A stretch of DNA of 64,000 bases from Anaerolineae bacterium (GTDB lineage Bacteria; Chloroflexota; Anaerolineae; Aggregatilineales; Ch27), in NCBI GenBank assembly GCA_013178165.1, contig JABLXG010000023.1, positions 115,457 through 179,456 of the forward strand. The letters run 5' to 3'. The notes under the pieces were generated by a model that was not told the DNA's origin, did no database searches, and saw nothing but the letters and a program-made list of their open reading frames with translations. Positions 34,334-42,350 of the stretch are shown here, piece by piece. The position numbers and the translations under genes are program-made. Numbering within the stretch: the first letter of the stretch is position 1; every line of letters begins with the position of its first letter.

Positions 34334-35185
34334 GTGTCCCTGTCAGTTCCTCCGGCAGTGGAATTTGAGGGCGTGTCTTTCGCCTATCCGGATGGCCCGC
34401 CAGTCCTGCGGGAGATCAGCCTGTCCATCCCGGCGGGTGAGTCAGTGGCGATCATCGGCGTCAACGGCAGCGGCAAGACCACCCTTCTGCGCCATCTGAT
34501 CGGCCTGTTGCACCCCCAGCAGGGTTGCGTGCGGATCAATGGCCTGGATACGCAGGAAGTCAGCGTGGCCATGCTGGCCCGGCATGTCGGCTTTGCCTTT
34601 CAAAAGCCGGAGCACCAGTTGTTCAGCCCGACCGTGCGCGACGAGATTGCCTTTGGGCCGCGCAACCAGGGTCTGCGCGGGGCGGCGCTGGAGGCGCGTG
34701 TCGCCGAGACGCTGGCTCAGTTTGGCCTGACGCAGCTGGCTGACTACCCGCCAGCGGTGATGAGCTTCAGCCAGCGGCGGCTGATCGCGCTGGCCAGCAT
34801 CGCCGCCCTGCGCACGCCGATCCTGGCCCTGGACGAGCCGCTGGTGGGGCTGGACGGGCTGTGGCGGCGGCGGGTGATCGCCTGGCTGCAGGCTCATCTG
34901 GCGGCGGGCGGCACCTCTTTGCTGGTGACTCACCAGCTTCGCCTGGCGGGCAAGGCGCGGCGTGTGCTGGTCATGCACCGGGGCCGGTTGATCGCCGATG
35001 GCCCGCCGGGAGAGGTCTTTGCTCATCCGGAACTGCTGGCCGCTGCCGGGCTGACGGCTCATTTCAGCGTTGCGCTGGGCCACGCGCTGGGCCTGCCGCG
35101 TCCTGCCCTGCGTATCCGTGACCTGCTGGAGGCGCTGGCCGCGCCGCCGGAAGTGGGGCCGGGATTCCCGGAGAGTAACTTATGA
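34334..35185 (+). CDS. ECF transporter ATPase (EcfA/CbiO-like)
   Basis: 283 residues from GTG 34334, seven bases after GAAGGAAAG; the frame is open further upstream but that part is GC-biased junk. Walker A GVNGSGKTT, Q-loop GFAFQKPEHQLFSPTVRDEIAFGP (the EcfA-specific QxPExQ(L/I)F motif), Walker B ILALDEPLVGLDG and H-loop VTHQ. The signature is MSFSQRRLIALA instead of LSGGQ, an unusual change. Only one ATPase gene is present and no substrate-binding S component is nearby, so it would act as a homodimer or with another subunit. Stop overlaps the ecfT start (ATGA). Confidence 0.85.
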   Translation: MSLSVPPAVEFEGVSFAYPDGPPVLREISLSIPAGESVAIIGVNGSGKTTLLRHLIGLLHPQQGCVRINGLDTQEVSVAMLARHVGFAFQKPEHQLFSPTVRDEIAFGPRNQGLRGAALEARVAETLAQFGLTQLADYPPAVMSFSQRRLIALASIAALRTPILALDEPLVGLDGLWRRRVIAWLQAHLAAGGTSLLVTHQLRLAGKARRVLVMHRGRLIADGPPGEVFAHPELLAAAGLTAHFSVALGHALGLPRPALRIRDLLEALAAPPEVGPGFPESNL

Positions 35186-35955
35186 GTCTCTCGGTGGATC
35201 TGTACGTCCCGACAGTGTCCTGGCTGCACGCGCTGGATCCGCGCGTCAAGCTGCTGGGCGTGCTGGTTGGCTCGGTGGCGGCCTTCCTGCTGGAAGGGCC
35301 GCTGGCGCTGCTCGCCTGCCTGGGCGCCCTGATCGCCATCCTGCGGCTGGGGCGCATCCCGGCGGGGCGCATCCGCTGGGTGCTGCGCGGCCTGCTGCCC
35401 CTGACGGTGTTGATCCTGGTCATTCAGCCCTGGTTTGTGGTCGCCGGGCGGGAGTTGTTCGCCCTCGGCCCCGTCCGCCTGACGACAGGCGGCATAGCCA
35501 CCGGGCTGGTAATTGCCATCCGGGCCAACGTGCTGGCCCTGCTGGCTCTGCTGCCGCTGTTCACCACCCGCCATGACGATCTGGTGCGCGGGCTGGTGCA
35601 GCTGGGATTGCCCTATACCACCGGGCTGACGGTGACGCTGGCTTTGCGCTACATCCCCATCGCTGCCGGGCTGTATACCACAATCCGGCAGGCCCAGGAA
35701 GCGCGTGGCCTGGACCTGAGCCGGGGCGGGCTGCTGACGCGAGCGCGCAGCTTTGTGCCCATCCTGACCGCGCTGGTGATCGCCTCCGTGCGGCTGAGCG
35801 ATCAACTGGCGATGGCGATGGCTGTCCGCGCCCTCAATTACGGTCCGCGTACCGAGCGGCGCACGCTGGTCATGACCGGGCGCGACTGGCTGGCGGCGGC
35901 AATCCTGGCGGCGGGGGCGCTGGCCCTGATCGCGCTGCGGGCCGCCGGGGGATAG
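35182..35955 (+). CDS. ECF transporter transmembrane protein (EcfT/CbiQ-like)
   Basis: 257 residues, five or six hydrophobic helices. Begins with the CbiQ-type SWLHALDPRVKLLGVL and contains the coupling-helix Ala-Arg-Gly motif (QAQEARGLDLSRGG) that contacts the ATPase, with a second conserved segment (AMAVRALNYGPRTER, the A-x-x-x-R-x-[FY]-G). Coupled to the ATPase gene. Transports an unknown vitamin or metal through an S component encoded elsewhere. Confidence 0.88.
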   Translation: MSLSVDLYVPTVSWLHALDPRVKLLGVLVGSVAAFLLEGPLALLACLGALIAILRLGRIPAGRIRWVLRGLLPLTVLILVIQPWFVVAGRELFALGPVRLTTGGIATGLVIAIRANVLALLALLPLFTTRHDDLVRGLVQLGLPYTTGLTVTLALRYIPIAAGLYTTIRQAQEARGLDLSRGGLLTRARSFVPILTALVIASVRLSDQLAMAMAVRALNYGPRTERRTLVMTGRDWLAAAILAAGALALIALRAAGG

Positions 35956-36060
35956 AGCCAGAGTGCTAGATGAGCATAACTTGGTATCATAGACCCAGGC
36001 AAAGCAGTGTTCGCTTCCGGAGCTGTCATCTTTATTCAAATTCAAGTTAAAGGGGTCCGA

Positions 36061-36684
36061 ATGAGTCCAAAACACAGGAAGCACGATATTCAGCTTGAAC
36101 ATCCTGATCCCTATACCGAAATGGAAAAGTTGATTGCCTACCCATTCGTTTGTGCAAATTGCGATCGCATCATCAATAGTCATGATTTGTTCTGCTCTGA
36201 AGAATGCCGACAGATCGCCAAATACATACGATATTACCGTCGCTGTATCAAAGATGGCCGCGTTGACCAGCTAGATGTGCAACAAGCGTTGAGATTTCGG
36301 CTAGCGCACATTTTAGCAGGGGGATATCCGGAACGTGAACGGAGGCTGACGAAGGATATCCGTGATGCTGTAATAAGGCGCGATGAAGGAAGGTGCCGTA
36401 TATGTGGTGCTCCAGGAACAGAAATTGACCATATTCATGGTTCATCACATGACCTGAACAACCTTCAATTACTATGTAAATCATGCCACAGTGCAAAAAC
36501 AGCATCAAACTTAGTCCCGATTACACCTTTGTCACACCCAAAGGAATGGGCATTAGCCGAAGCACTACATGAGCGAGCATGGTCTCGCCTTCCACAGAAG
36601 CTGTGTGATAGCACAGATTGGGCCCAACTTTGGCGGAAGATCGCTTCAAAACGGCATTTGGAAATAGCCAGTCGACAGAGATAA
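36061..36684 (+). CDS. HNH endonuclease-like protein with zinc ribbon, AT-rich
   Basis: 207 residues from ATG 36061 (AAGGGG upstream). An N-terminal CxxC...CxxxC cluster (CANCDRIINSHDLFCSEEC) is a zinc ribbon. The HNH core is RRDEGRCRICGAPGTEIDHIHGSSHDLNNLQLLCKSCHSAKT, with two CxxC pairs and the D-H-I general base. The gene and its 3' flank (to ~36800) are clearly AT-richer and use rarer codons than neighbours, which suggests recent acquisition. No toxin, methylase or phage gene accompanies it. Might be a homing-type or restriction-like nuclease; the role is unknown. Confidence 0.82.
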   Translation: MSPKHRKHDIQLEHPDPYTEMEKLIAYPFVCANCDRIINSHDLFCSEECRQIAKYIRYYRRCIKDGRVDQLDVQQALRFRLAHILAGGYPERERRLTKDIRDAVIRRDEGRCRICGAPGTEIDHIHGSSHDLNNLQLLCKSCHSAKTASNLVPITPLSHPKEWALAEALHERAWSRLPQKLCDSTDWAQLWRKIASKRHLEIASRQR

Positions 36685-36898
36685 AATATAAACAGATTTT
36701 TCGATACATGATATTTATAATTCTATGTAATAAATATTAGAATTAACTATATAATCAACTCGCCAGTGTTTGAGTGTGCTGGAACTGGCACTGGTTGCGC
36801 CGGGGGATAAATTCGATTTTGGGTTGTGAAGGCGGTAACATTACACCCCAGCTTGCATCTAAAAACTGTGCTTCTTGTGTTTTCAGGGAGAATGCTGC

Positions 36899-38050
36899 AT
36901 GACTGCCACACCGATCTTCTCAAAGGGCCTGGAAGGCATTATTGTTGCGGAAAGCCGGTTGAGCAAGGTGGACGGCCAGGCGGGGCGCCTGACCTATTGC
37001 GGCTACGACATCGCCGATCTGGCGGCGCACGCCTCATTTGAAGAAGTGGCGCATTTGCTGTGGAACCTGCGCCTGCCCACCGCCGCTGAACTGGCCGAGT
37101 TGAAGAAGAATCTTAACGCGCGTATGGCCCTGCCGCCGGACCTGCTGGCGCAGATGAAACTGTACCCCCGCACAGCCCATCCGATGGCCGTGCTGCGCAC
37201 GGCAGTGAGCGCCAGCGGTCTCTATGACCCGCTGGCGGAAGACAACAGCCCGGAGGCCAACCGGCAGAAGGCCCTGACGATCACCGCCCGTATCCCCACC
37301 ATCCTGGCGGCGTGGATGCGCATCCGCACCGGGCAGGAACCGTTGCCGCCGCTGACCGGCGATGTCAGGCTGGCCGAGAACTTCCTCTACATGGCCACCG
37401 GCCAGACCCCCGACCCGACCGCGGTTGAGGCCGTTGACCGTTACATGATCCTGCTGGCCGACCACGAAATGAACGCCAGCACGTTCACCTCCCGCGCGGT
37501 CACCAGCACCAACAGCGATATGTACTCAGCCGTCACGGCGGCCATCGGCTCGCTCAAAGGCCCCCTGCACGGCGGCGCGATCGAGGCAGCCATGAAGATG
37601 TTCCTGGAAATTCAGGATTCCGGCCTGACCCTCCAGGACTGGTTCCAGCAGGTGCGGGCTGGCAGCCGCCGGATCATGGGCATCGGCCACCGCATCTACA
37701 AGACCGAAGACCCGCGCGCCCGTATCCTGCGCGAATATGCCCGTACTCTGGCGGAGAAGACCGGCCATAGTCATATCTATGAGATTGCCTATGAACTGGA
37801 GCAGATCGCCCGTTCCGATCCGTACTTCGTCGAGCGTAACCTGTACCCCAACGTGGACTACTACAGTGGCCTGGCCCTGTATGTGGTGGGCATCCCGGTC
37901 GATATGCTGACGACCATGTTCGCCATGAGCCGCGTGGTCGGCTGGACAGCGCACATCATGGAGCAGGCCGCCGATAACCGCCTGATGCGTCCCAAGGCGC
38001 AGTATGTGGGCGAGATGGGCCTGACCTACACGCCGATCGAGCAGCGCTGA
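36899..38050 (+). CDS. gltA: Citrate synthase family protein
   Basis: 383 residues from ATG 36899. All catalytic elements are visible: LKGPLHGGAIEAAMKM (His), GIGHRIYKTEDPRARIL (His and substrate Arg), and NVDYYSGLALYVVGIP with the catalytic Asp, then FAMSRVVGWTAHIMEQ. Starts with GLEGIIVAESRLSKVDGQAGRLTYCGYDIADLA, the short Si-independent (type II-like) form also shared with 2-methylcitrate synthases. It condenses oxaloacetate with acetyl-CoA. No neighbouring TCA genes, so the 2-methylcitrate alternative cannot be excluded. Confidence 0.92.
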   Translation: MTATPIFSKGLEGIIVAESRLSKVDGQAGRLTYCGYDIADLAAHASFEEVAHLLWNLRLPTAAELAELKKNLNARMALPPDLLAQMKLYPRTAHPMAVLRTAVSASGLYDPLAEDNSPEANRQKALTITARIPTILAAWMRIRTGQEPLPPLTGDVRLAENFLYMATGQTPDPTAVEAVDRYMILLADHEMNASTFTSRAVTSTNSDMYSAVTAAIGSLKGPLHGGAIEAAMKMFLEIQDSGLTLQDWFQQVRAGSRRIMGIGHRIYKTEDPRARILREYARTLAEKTGHSHIYEIAYELEQIARSDPYFVERNLYPNVDYYSGLALYVVGIPVDMLTTMFAMSRVVGWTAHIMEQAADNRLMRPKAQYVGEMGLTYTPIEQR

Positions 38051-38168
38051 TCCGCCAGGAGGACGGTATAGGTATCAGATGGGGGACCACACCACAGGCC
38101 CCCCATCTGTCTTCCTGTGGTATTCTCAGGTCAGCAGGTGCCCGAATCGAGATCAGGAGGCCTTACCC

Positions 38169-39236
38169 ATGAATCGCAGGGCATTTTGCCGGGCGGTTAC
38201 CGCGCTGGCGGCGGGTGTGATCGCTGGCAGCGGGGCAGCGTCTGGCGCGACTCCGGCGGGTGCGCCGCGCCGCCGGGCGTACAATGCCGATTTCAGCGCA
38301 CCGGTGGCTTTCGTCCGCACCCGTGACCGTGCTGAAGGCATCCGCCGCGCCCTGGACCTGCTGGGCGTTAATCCCATCCGCGGCAAGCGCCTGTTCCTGA
38401 AGGCCAACTACAACAGCGCTGATCCAACGCCCGGTTCGACCCATCCGGAGGCTCTGGCCGCGCTGGTAGGCTGGCTCAGGGCGAACGGCGCGGAGGGCAT
38501 CACCCTCGGCGATCGCAGCGGTATGGGCGCCACGCGGCGTGTGCTCAGGGCGCGGGGAGTCTTTGATCTGGCCGCTGAGCTGGACTTCGATGCGCTTGTT
38601 TTTGACGATCTGGATGCCGGGGACTGGGCCATGATCCGCCCGGAGGATAGCCACTGGGCGGACGGCTTTCCCTTCGTCCGGGCCGCCCTGGAGGCAGACG
38701 GCGTTATCCAGACCTGCTGCCTGAAGACACACCGTTACGGCGGGCACTTCACCCTGTCGCTGAAGAACAGCGTCGGGCTGGTGGCGGCGCGTCTGCCCGA
38801 TGGAAACCACAACTACATGAACGAACTGCATGGTTCCCGGCACATGCGGGAGATGATCGCCGAGATCAACCTGGCCTACACGCCTGACCTCATCGTGCTG
38901 GATGGCGTAGAGGCCTTTGTCGACGGCGGGCCGGATCGCGGCACGACTGTTGAGGCACAGGTGATCCTGGCCGGGACGGATCGCGTGGCGCTGGATGCGG
39001 TGGGCGTGGCCCTGTTGCGCTACTTTGGCACGACGCCGGAGGTCAGCGCAGGCACGATCTTTGAGCAGGCCCAGATCGCCCGCGCGGCGGCGCTGGGACT
39101 GGGCGTCAGCAGCCCGGAGCAGATCGTGCTGCTGACCGACGACCCGGCCAGCGCCGCTTACGCTGCCGAGGTGAGCGCGATTCTGCTGGGCGCCGACCCG
39201 GCGGAGGTTGACCGGACGCTGCTGGACGCCCACTGA
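38169..39236 (+). CDS. Tat-exported DUF362 protein
   Basis: 355 residues from ATG 38169 (AGGAGG upstream). The N-terminus NRRAFCRAVTALAAGVIAGSGAASGA is a twin-arginine-type signal. DUF362 sequence follows: VRTRDRAEGIRRALDLLG, VFLKANYNSADPTPGSTHPEALAALVGWL, GVIQTCCLKTHRYGGHFTLSLKNSVGLV, and ILAGTDRVALDAVGVALLRYFG. These are the conserved segments of DUF362, a family often fused to ferredoxins, though no iron-sulfur cluster motif is present here. Function of the family unsettled. Precedes the two-component system by 29 bases. Confidence 0.85.
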   Translation: MNRRAFCRAVTALAAGVIAGSGAASGATPAGAPRRRAYNADFSAPVAFVRTRDRAEGIRRALDLLGVNPIRGKRLFLKANYNSADPTPGSTHPEALAALVGWLRANGAEGITLGDRSGMGATRRVLRARGVFDLAAELDFDALVFDDLDAGDWAMIRPEDSHWADGFPFVRAALEADGVIQTCCLKTHRYGGHFTLSLKNSVGLVAARLPDGNHNYMNELHGSRHMREMIAEINLAYTPDLIVLDGVEAFVDGGPDRGTTVEAQVILAGTDRVALDAVGVALLRYFGTTPEVSAGTIFEQAQIARAAALGLGVSSPEQIVLLTDDPASAAYAAEVSAILLGADPAEVDRTLLDAH

Positions 39237-39265
39237 AAAGTCGACAGGCAGGGGGAAGGAGTGTT

Positions 39266-39955
39266 ATGGCAACGATCCTGATTGTCGATGACGAACCAAG
39301 CATCCGCCAGGTCGTCCGCGCTTATCTGGAAGCGGAAGGCTACACCGTTCACGAGGCGGCAGATGGCGTGCAGGCCCTGGCCGTTTTCCGCCGCTACCAG
39401 CCCGACCTGGTGGTGCTGGATGTGATGCTGCCCGGCATGGGCGGCCTGGAAGTCCTGCAGGCCATCCGCCGCGAATCGGACGTGTATGTGATGCTGCTCA
39501 CCGCCCGTTCGGAGGAAACCGACCGGGTGATCGGTCTGACTGTCGGCGCGGACGATTACCTGACTAAACCCTTCAGCCCGCGCGAACTGGCGGCGCGAGT
39601 CAAGGCTATCCTGCGGCGGGGGCGGGGCGGCGCGGCATCTGAAGAGCCGGTGCTGGCCTTCCGCCACGTACGGATTGACAGCCAGCGGTACCAGGTCTGG
39701 CGCGACGACGTGGAAATCCCGCTTACGGCGCTGGAGTTCAAGCTGCTGCGGACTCTGGCTGCTTACGCCGGGATGGTCCTCAGCCGCGAGCAACTCCTGG
39801 AGCAGGTATGGGGCTATGATTTCTATGGCGATCCGCGGGTGGTGGATGTGCATGTCGGGCGTATCCGCCAGAAGCTGGAGGCCGACCCGGCCAACCCGCG
39901 CCACATTGTGACTGTTCGCGGAGTCGGTTACAAGTTTGAGGATGAGCCGCTGTGA
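39266..39955 (+). CDS. OmpR/PhoB-family response regulator
   Basis: 229 residues (AAGGAG five bases before ATG). Receiver domain 1-120 with acidic pocket D8-D9, phospho-acceptor D52 (VVLDVML), T79 and K101. C-terminal winged helix (~130-225; LTALEFKLLRTLAAYAGMVLSREQLLEQVWGYDFYGDPRVVDVHVGRIRQKLEADP...IVTVRGVGYKFE), which in this family binds direct repeats at about 11-bp spacing. Overlaps the kinase gene (GTGA). Likely target sites lie upstream of 41299 and 42351. Confidence 0.95.
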   Translation: MATILIVDDEPSIRQVVRAYLEAEGYTVHEAADGVQALAVFRRYQPDLVVLDVMLPGMGGLEVLQAIRRESDVYVMLLTARSEETDRVIGLTVGADDYLTKPFSPRELAARVKAILRRGRGGAASEEPVLAFRHVRIDSQRYQVWRDDVEIPLTALEFKLLRTLAAYAGMVLSREQLLEQVWGYDFYGDPRVVDVHVGRIRQKLEADPANPRHIVTVRGVGYKFEDEPL

Positions 39956-41082
39956 GTCTGCGCTGGAAGTTCTTTCTATCGTATCTGACTGTAGTCACCC
40001 TGGCCCTGCTGACGCTGGCCGTGGCGGTGGCGCTGCTCGCCCCCGCGGATTTCTCCGGGCGGGTGCGGGCGATGAGCATGATGCCGGAAGGCCGGCTGCG
40101 CCAGCAGGGCATGGCCGGCATGATGATCAACCTCAATGCGCTGGAAGATGTGCTGAACGCCAACTTCCGGCAGGCGGTAGCTCGCGCCCTGGTGCTGGCC
40201 GGGCTGGTGGCAGTGGTGGCCGCGGCGGGCGCCAGCCTGTTGATCAGCCAGCGTATCGTGCAGCCCATCCAGGCGCTGGGCGTGGCCAGCCGTCACATTG
40301 CCGCCGGCCATTACGAGGAGCGCCTGCCGGTTCCCGGTGATGATGAACTGGGGGCGCTCACGCGCAGCTTCAACGCCATGGCCGAGGCGCTGGCCCGTAC
40401 GGAGGCCATACGCCAGCAACTCATCGCCGATGTCAGCCACGAACTCAAGACGCCGCTGGCCAGCATTCAGGGCTTCATGGAAGCGATGCAGGACGGCGTG
40501 ATCCCGCCCACGCCGGAGATGTTCCAGCGGGTGCACCGCGAAGCCGACCGGCTGCAGCGGCTGGTGCACGACCTGCAGGAGCTTTCCCGTGCGGAAGCCT
40601 CCCAGCTGATCCTGGATTTGCGCGCCCATGACGCAGCTGAGCTGGCGACTTCGGCGGCGGAATGGCTGCGCCCGCAGTTTGAAGATCGCGGTCTGACGCT
40701 GACCGTGATCCCCCCTGAGACGCCCCTGAAGGTGAAGGCCGACTTTGACCGCGCCCGGCAGGTACTGCTCAACCTGCTGGGCAACGCGCTGCAATACACA
40801 CCCTCCGGTGGCCAGGTGACGTTACGGGTCAGCCGGGAGCGGGGTATGGCTCACTTTGCCGTCAGCGATACCGGGATCGGCCTGGCGGCGGAGGACCTGG
40901 AGCGCATCTTCCAGCGTTTCTACCGGGTAGATAAGTCGCGGGCGCGCGCCAGCGGCGGCAGCGGCATTGGTCTGACCATCGCCCGGCATATTGCCGAGGC
41001 GCACGGTGGGCGGCTGTGGGCGGAAAGCGCCGGACCGGGCAAGGGCAGCACCTTTCACTTCACGCTCCCGCTGGCCGATTGA
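39952..41082 (+). CDS. HAMP sensor histidine kinase with Met-rich sensor loop
   Basis: 376 residues from GTG 39952 overlapping the regulator stop. Two membrane helices (~8-30 and ~78-100) enclose a ~47-residue extracytoplasmic loop with eight methionines in a short stretch (residues 41-58, MSMMPEGRLRQQGMAGMM). HAMP (~102-155), HisKA with H163 (ADVSHELKTPLASIQGF), and the HATPase domain with NLLGNALQYTP, DTGIGL, FERIFQRFYR-type F box (ERIFQRFYRVDKSRARASGGSGIGLTI). Forms a pair with the preceding regulator. Signal unknown; a metal or redox cue is possible from the Met-rich loop. Confidence 0.93.
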   Translation: MSLRWKFFLSYLTVVTLALLTLAVAVALLAPADFSGRVRAMSMMPEGRLRQQGMAGMMINLNALEDVLNANFRQAVARALVLAGLVAVVAAAGASLLISQRIVQPIQALGVASRHIAAGHYEERLPVPGDDELGALTRSFNAMAEALARTEAIRQQLIADVSHELKTPLASIQGFMEAMQDGVIPPTPEMFQRVHREADRLQRLVHDLQELSRAEASQLILDLRAHDAAELATSAAEWLRPQFEDRGLTLTVIPPETPLKVKADFDRARQVLLNLLGNALQYTPSGGQVTLRVSRERGMAHFAVSDTGIGLAAEDLERIFQRFYRVDKSRARASGGSGIGLTIARHIAEAHGGRLWAESAGPGKGSTFHFTLPLAD

Positions 41083-41106
41083 AAGCCAGGCGCTGGCCAG
41101 CCGATA

Positions 41107-41130
41107 GGCGGGATGGCGTTGCCATCCGCC
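41107..41130 (+). terminator. Hairpin after the two-component system
   Basis: GGCGGGATGGC / GCCATCCGCC stem with one bulged base and a three-base loop, 25 bases past the kinase stop. No U tract. Confidence 0.4.
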
Positions 41131-41172
41131 GCCTGGCCGTCGGCCAGCGTCCGGGGCGTCAACTTAGCAAAC

Positions 41173-41221
41173 ACTCAGCAATCCTTCATTGAAACATCAC
41201 ACTTCCGATACAGCAGCTTTA
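41173..41221 (+). promoter_or_regulatory. 11-bp-phased direct-repeat operator upstream of the first Met-rich gene
   Basis: Pentamers ACTCA (41173), CTTCA (41184), CATCA (41195), CGATA (41206) and CTTTA (41217) occur at exactly 11-base intervals. This arrangement matches the direct-repeat boxes of PhoB/OmpR-type regulators, one helical turn apart. The adjacent regulator is the obvious candidate binder. Confidence 0.45.
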
Positions 41222-41298
41222 CAGCCTGCTGCCATCATACGGGTCGCATGCACGGAACGCATGCAGGTTTACCGGGTGATACGGAAGGAGTGAAGACG

Positions 41299-42132
41299 AT
41301 GCGTAAGGTTCTACTGATTGGGCTGACTCTGGCAGCGGTGGTGGTGCTGGGCGCAGCAGCCGTCTACGCCCAGGGGCCGCGTGGCGGCGGTAATTTCTGG
41401 CCGGGCGAGCGCGGCGGCTATGGCGTTGCGGTGCTTGATGTCATCGCGGAGACGCTTGGTCTGGAAACTGATGCGCTGCAGGGCGAACTGCAGGCGGGCA
41501 AGAGCGTGGCCGAGATCGCTGAGGCGCAGGGTGTGGCCCTCGATGACGTGATCAACGCTCTGACGGCGGACTTTGCTGCTGAGCTGGATGCTGCTGTCGA
41601 AGCGGGCACGATCACCCGCGAAGTGGCGGACGCGCGCCTGACCCTGCAGAAGGCTGAACTGGAAGCCTGGCTGAACACAGCTCATCCGGTCCGCGTCGCC
41701 GGAATGGCGGCCATGCATGGCCTGATGATGGGTGGGCGTGGTGGCTTCGGTGGAATCGCCGCGCTGGACACTGTCGCGGAAGCGCTGGGCCTGGAAAATG
41801 ACGCCCTGCTTGATGAACTGCAGGCAGGCAAGACCGTGGCTGAGATCGCCGAAGCGCAGGGTGTCGCCCTGGCGGATGTCATTGACGCTGTGGTAGCCGC
41901 GGCGAATGAGGAACTGGCTGCCGCTGTGGAGGCCGGGACGCTGACCCAGGCCCAGGCTGACGCCCATCTCGCCCTGCTGCGGGCCAACCTGGAAGTGCAC
42001 TTCACGACCAGCCTGCCAGCCTTTGACCGCCCCTTCTCCGATTTTGGCCAGTTCCGCGGCTTTGAGATGCGCGGGCGCGGCCTGATGGGTGGCCAGATGG
42101 GCAGGATGCCCGGCGGCTGGATGGGCCGGTAA
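41299..42132 (+). CDS. Secreted Met-rich protein with two copies of a helical repeat
   Basis: 277 residues from ATG 41299 (AAGGAG nine bases before). Signal peptide MRKVLLIGLTLAAVVVLGAAAVYAQ. Two ~85-residue repeats, each with LGLExDALxxELQAGKxVAEIAEAQGVALxDVIxA and a following Ala-rich helix pair (ELxAAVEAGTLTQAQADAHLALL); this resembles the Cys-free DUF2680-like helical repeats of envelope proteins. Between and after the repeats lie Gly/Met stretches (MAAMHGLMMGGRGGFGG; FEMRGRGLMGGQMGRMPGGWMGR). Paralogue of the next gene. Function not known; methionine patches could bind copper. Confidence 0.75.
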   Translation: MRKVLLIGLTLAAVVVLGAAAVYAQGPRGGGNFWPGERGGYGVAVLDVIAETLGLETDALQGELQAGKSVAEIAEAQGVALDDVINALTADFAAELDAAVEAGTITREVADARLTLQKAELEAWLNTAHPVRVAGMAAMHGLMMGGRGGFGGIAALDTVAEALGLENDALLDELQAGKTVAEIAEAQGVALADVIDAVVAAANEELAAAVEAGTLTQAQADAHLALLRANLEVHFTTSLPAFDRPFSDFGQFRGFEMRGRGLMGGQMGRMPGGWMGR

Positions 42133-42160
42133 GTTCTTCCCCCCCCCCTTTTTCCCCGAT

Positions 42161-42199
42161 GCCGGGCAGGGTGCAAGAGGCGCCCTGCCCGGCCCTTTA
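42161..42199 (+). terminator. Terminator after the first Met-rich gene
   Basis: Perfect 11-bp stem GCCGGGCAGGG / CCCTGCCCGGC with an 11-base loop, followed by CCTTTATG, only a weak U tract. Confidence 0.65.
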
Positions 42200-42205
42200 T
42201 GCAAG

Positions 42206-42253
42206 CTTCATCAAATCGTCATATAAGCTTCACAGACCCTTCAAGGGTTTTCA
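42206..42253 (+). promoter_or_regulatory. 11-bp-phased direct-repeat operator upstream of the second Met-rich gene
   Basis: CTTCA (42206), CGTCA (42217), CTTCA (42228), CTTCA (42239) and TTTCA (42249) recur at 11, 11, 11 and 10 bases. CATAAT at 42255-42260 directly after the array is a possible -10, so bound regulator would replace a -35 element, as in PhoB-type activation. Confidence 0.55.
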
Positions 42254-42350
42254 GCATAATCAGGTACGAACATGGCCGATCGCGCCGGTCTGTGCGCTGT
42301 AGCGAGGCAACCGGCGCTCACAACGAGTCAATCAGGGAGGTTATAGAACG

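Noticed and set aside
36721..36800. AT-rich stretch considered as an attachment site or origin
   Set aside because: No repeats, DnaA boxes, integrase or tRNA end found nearby.
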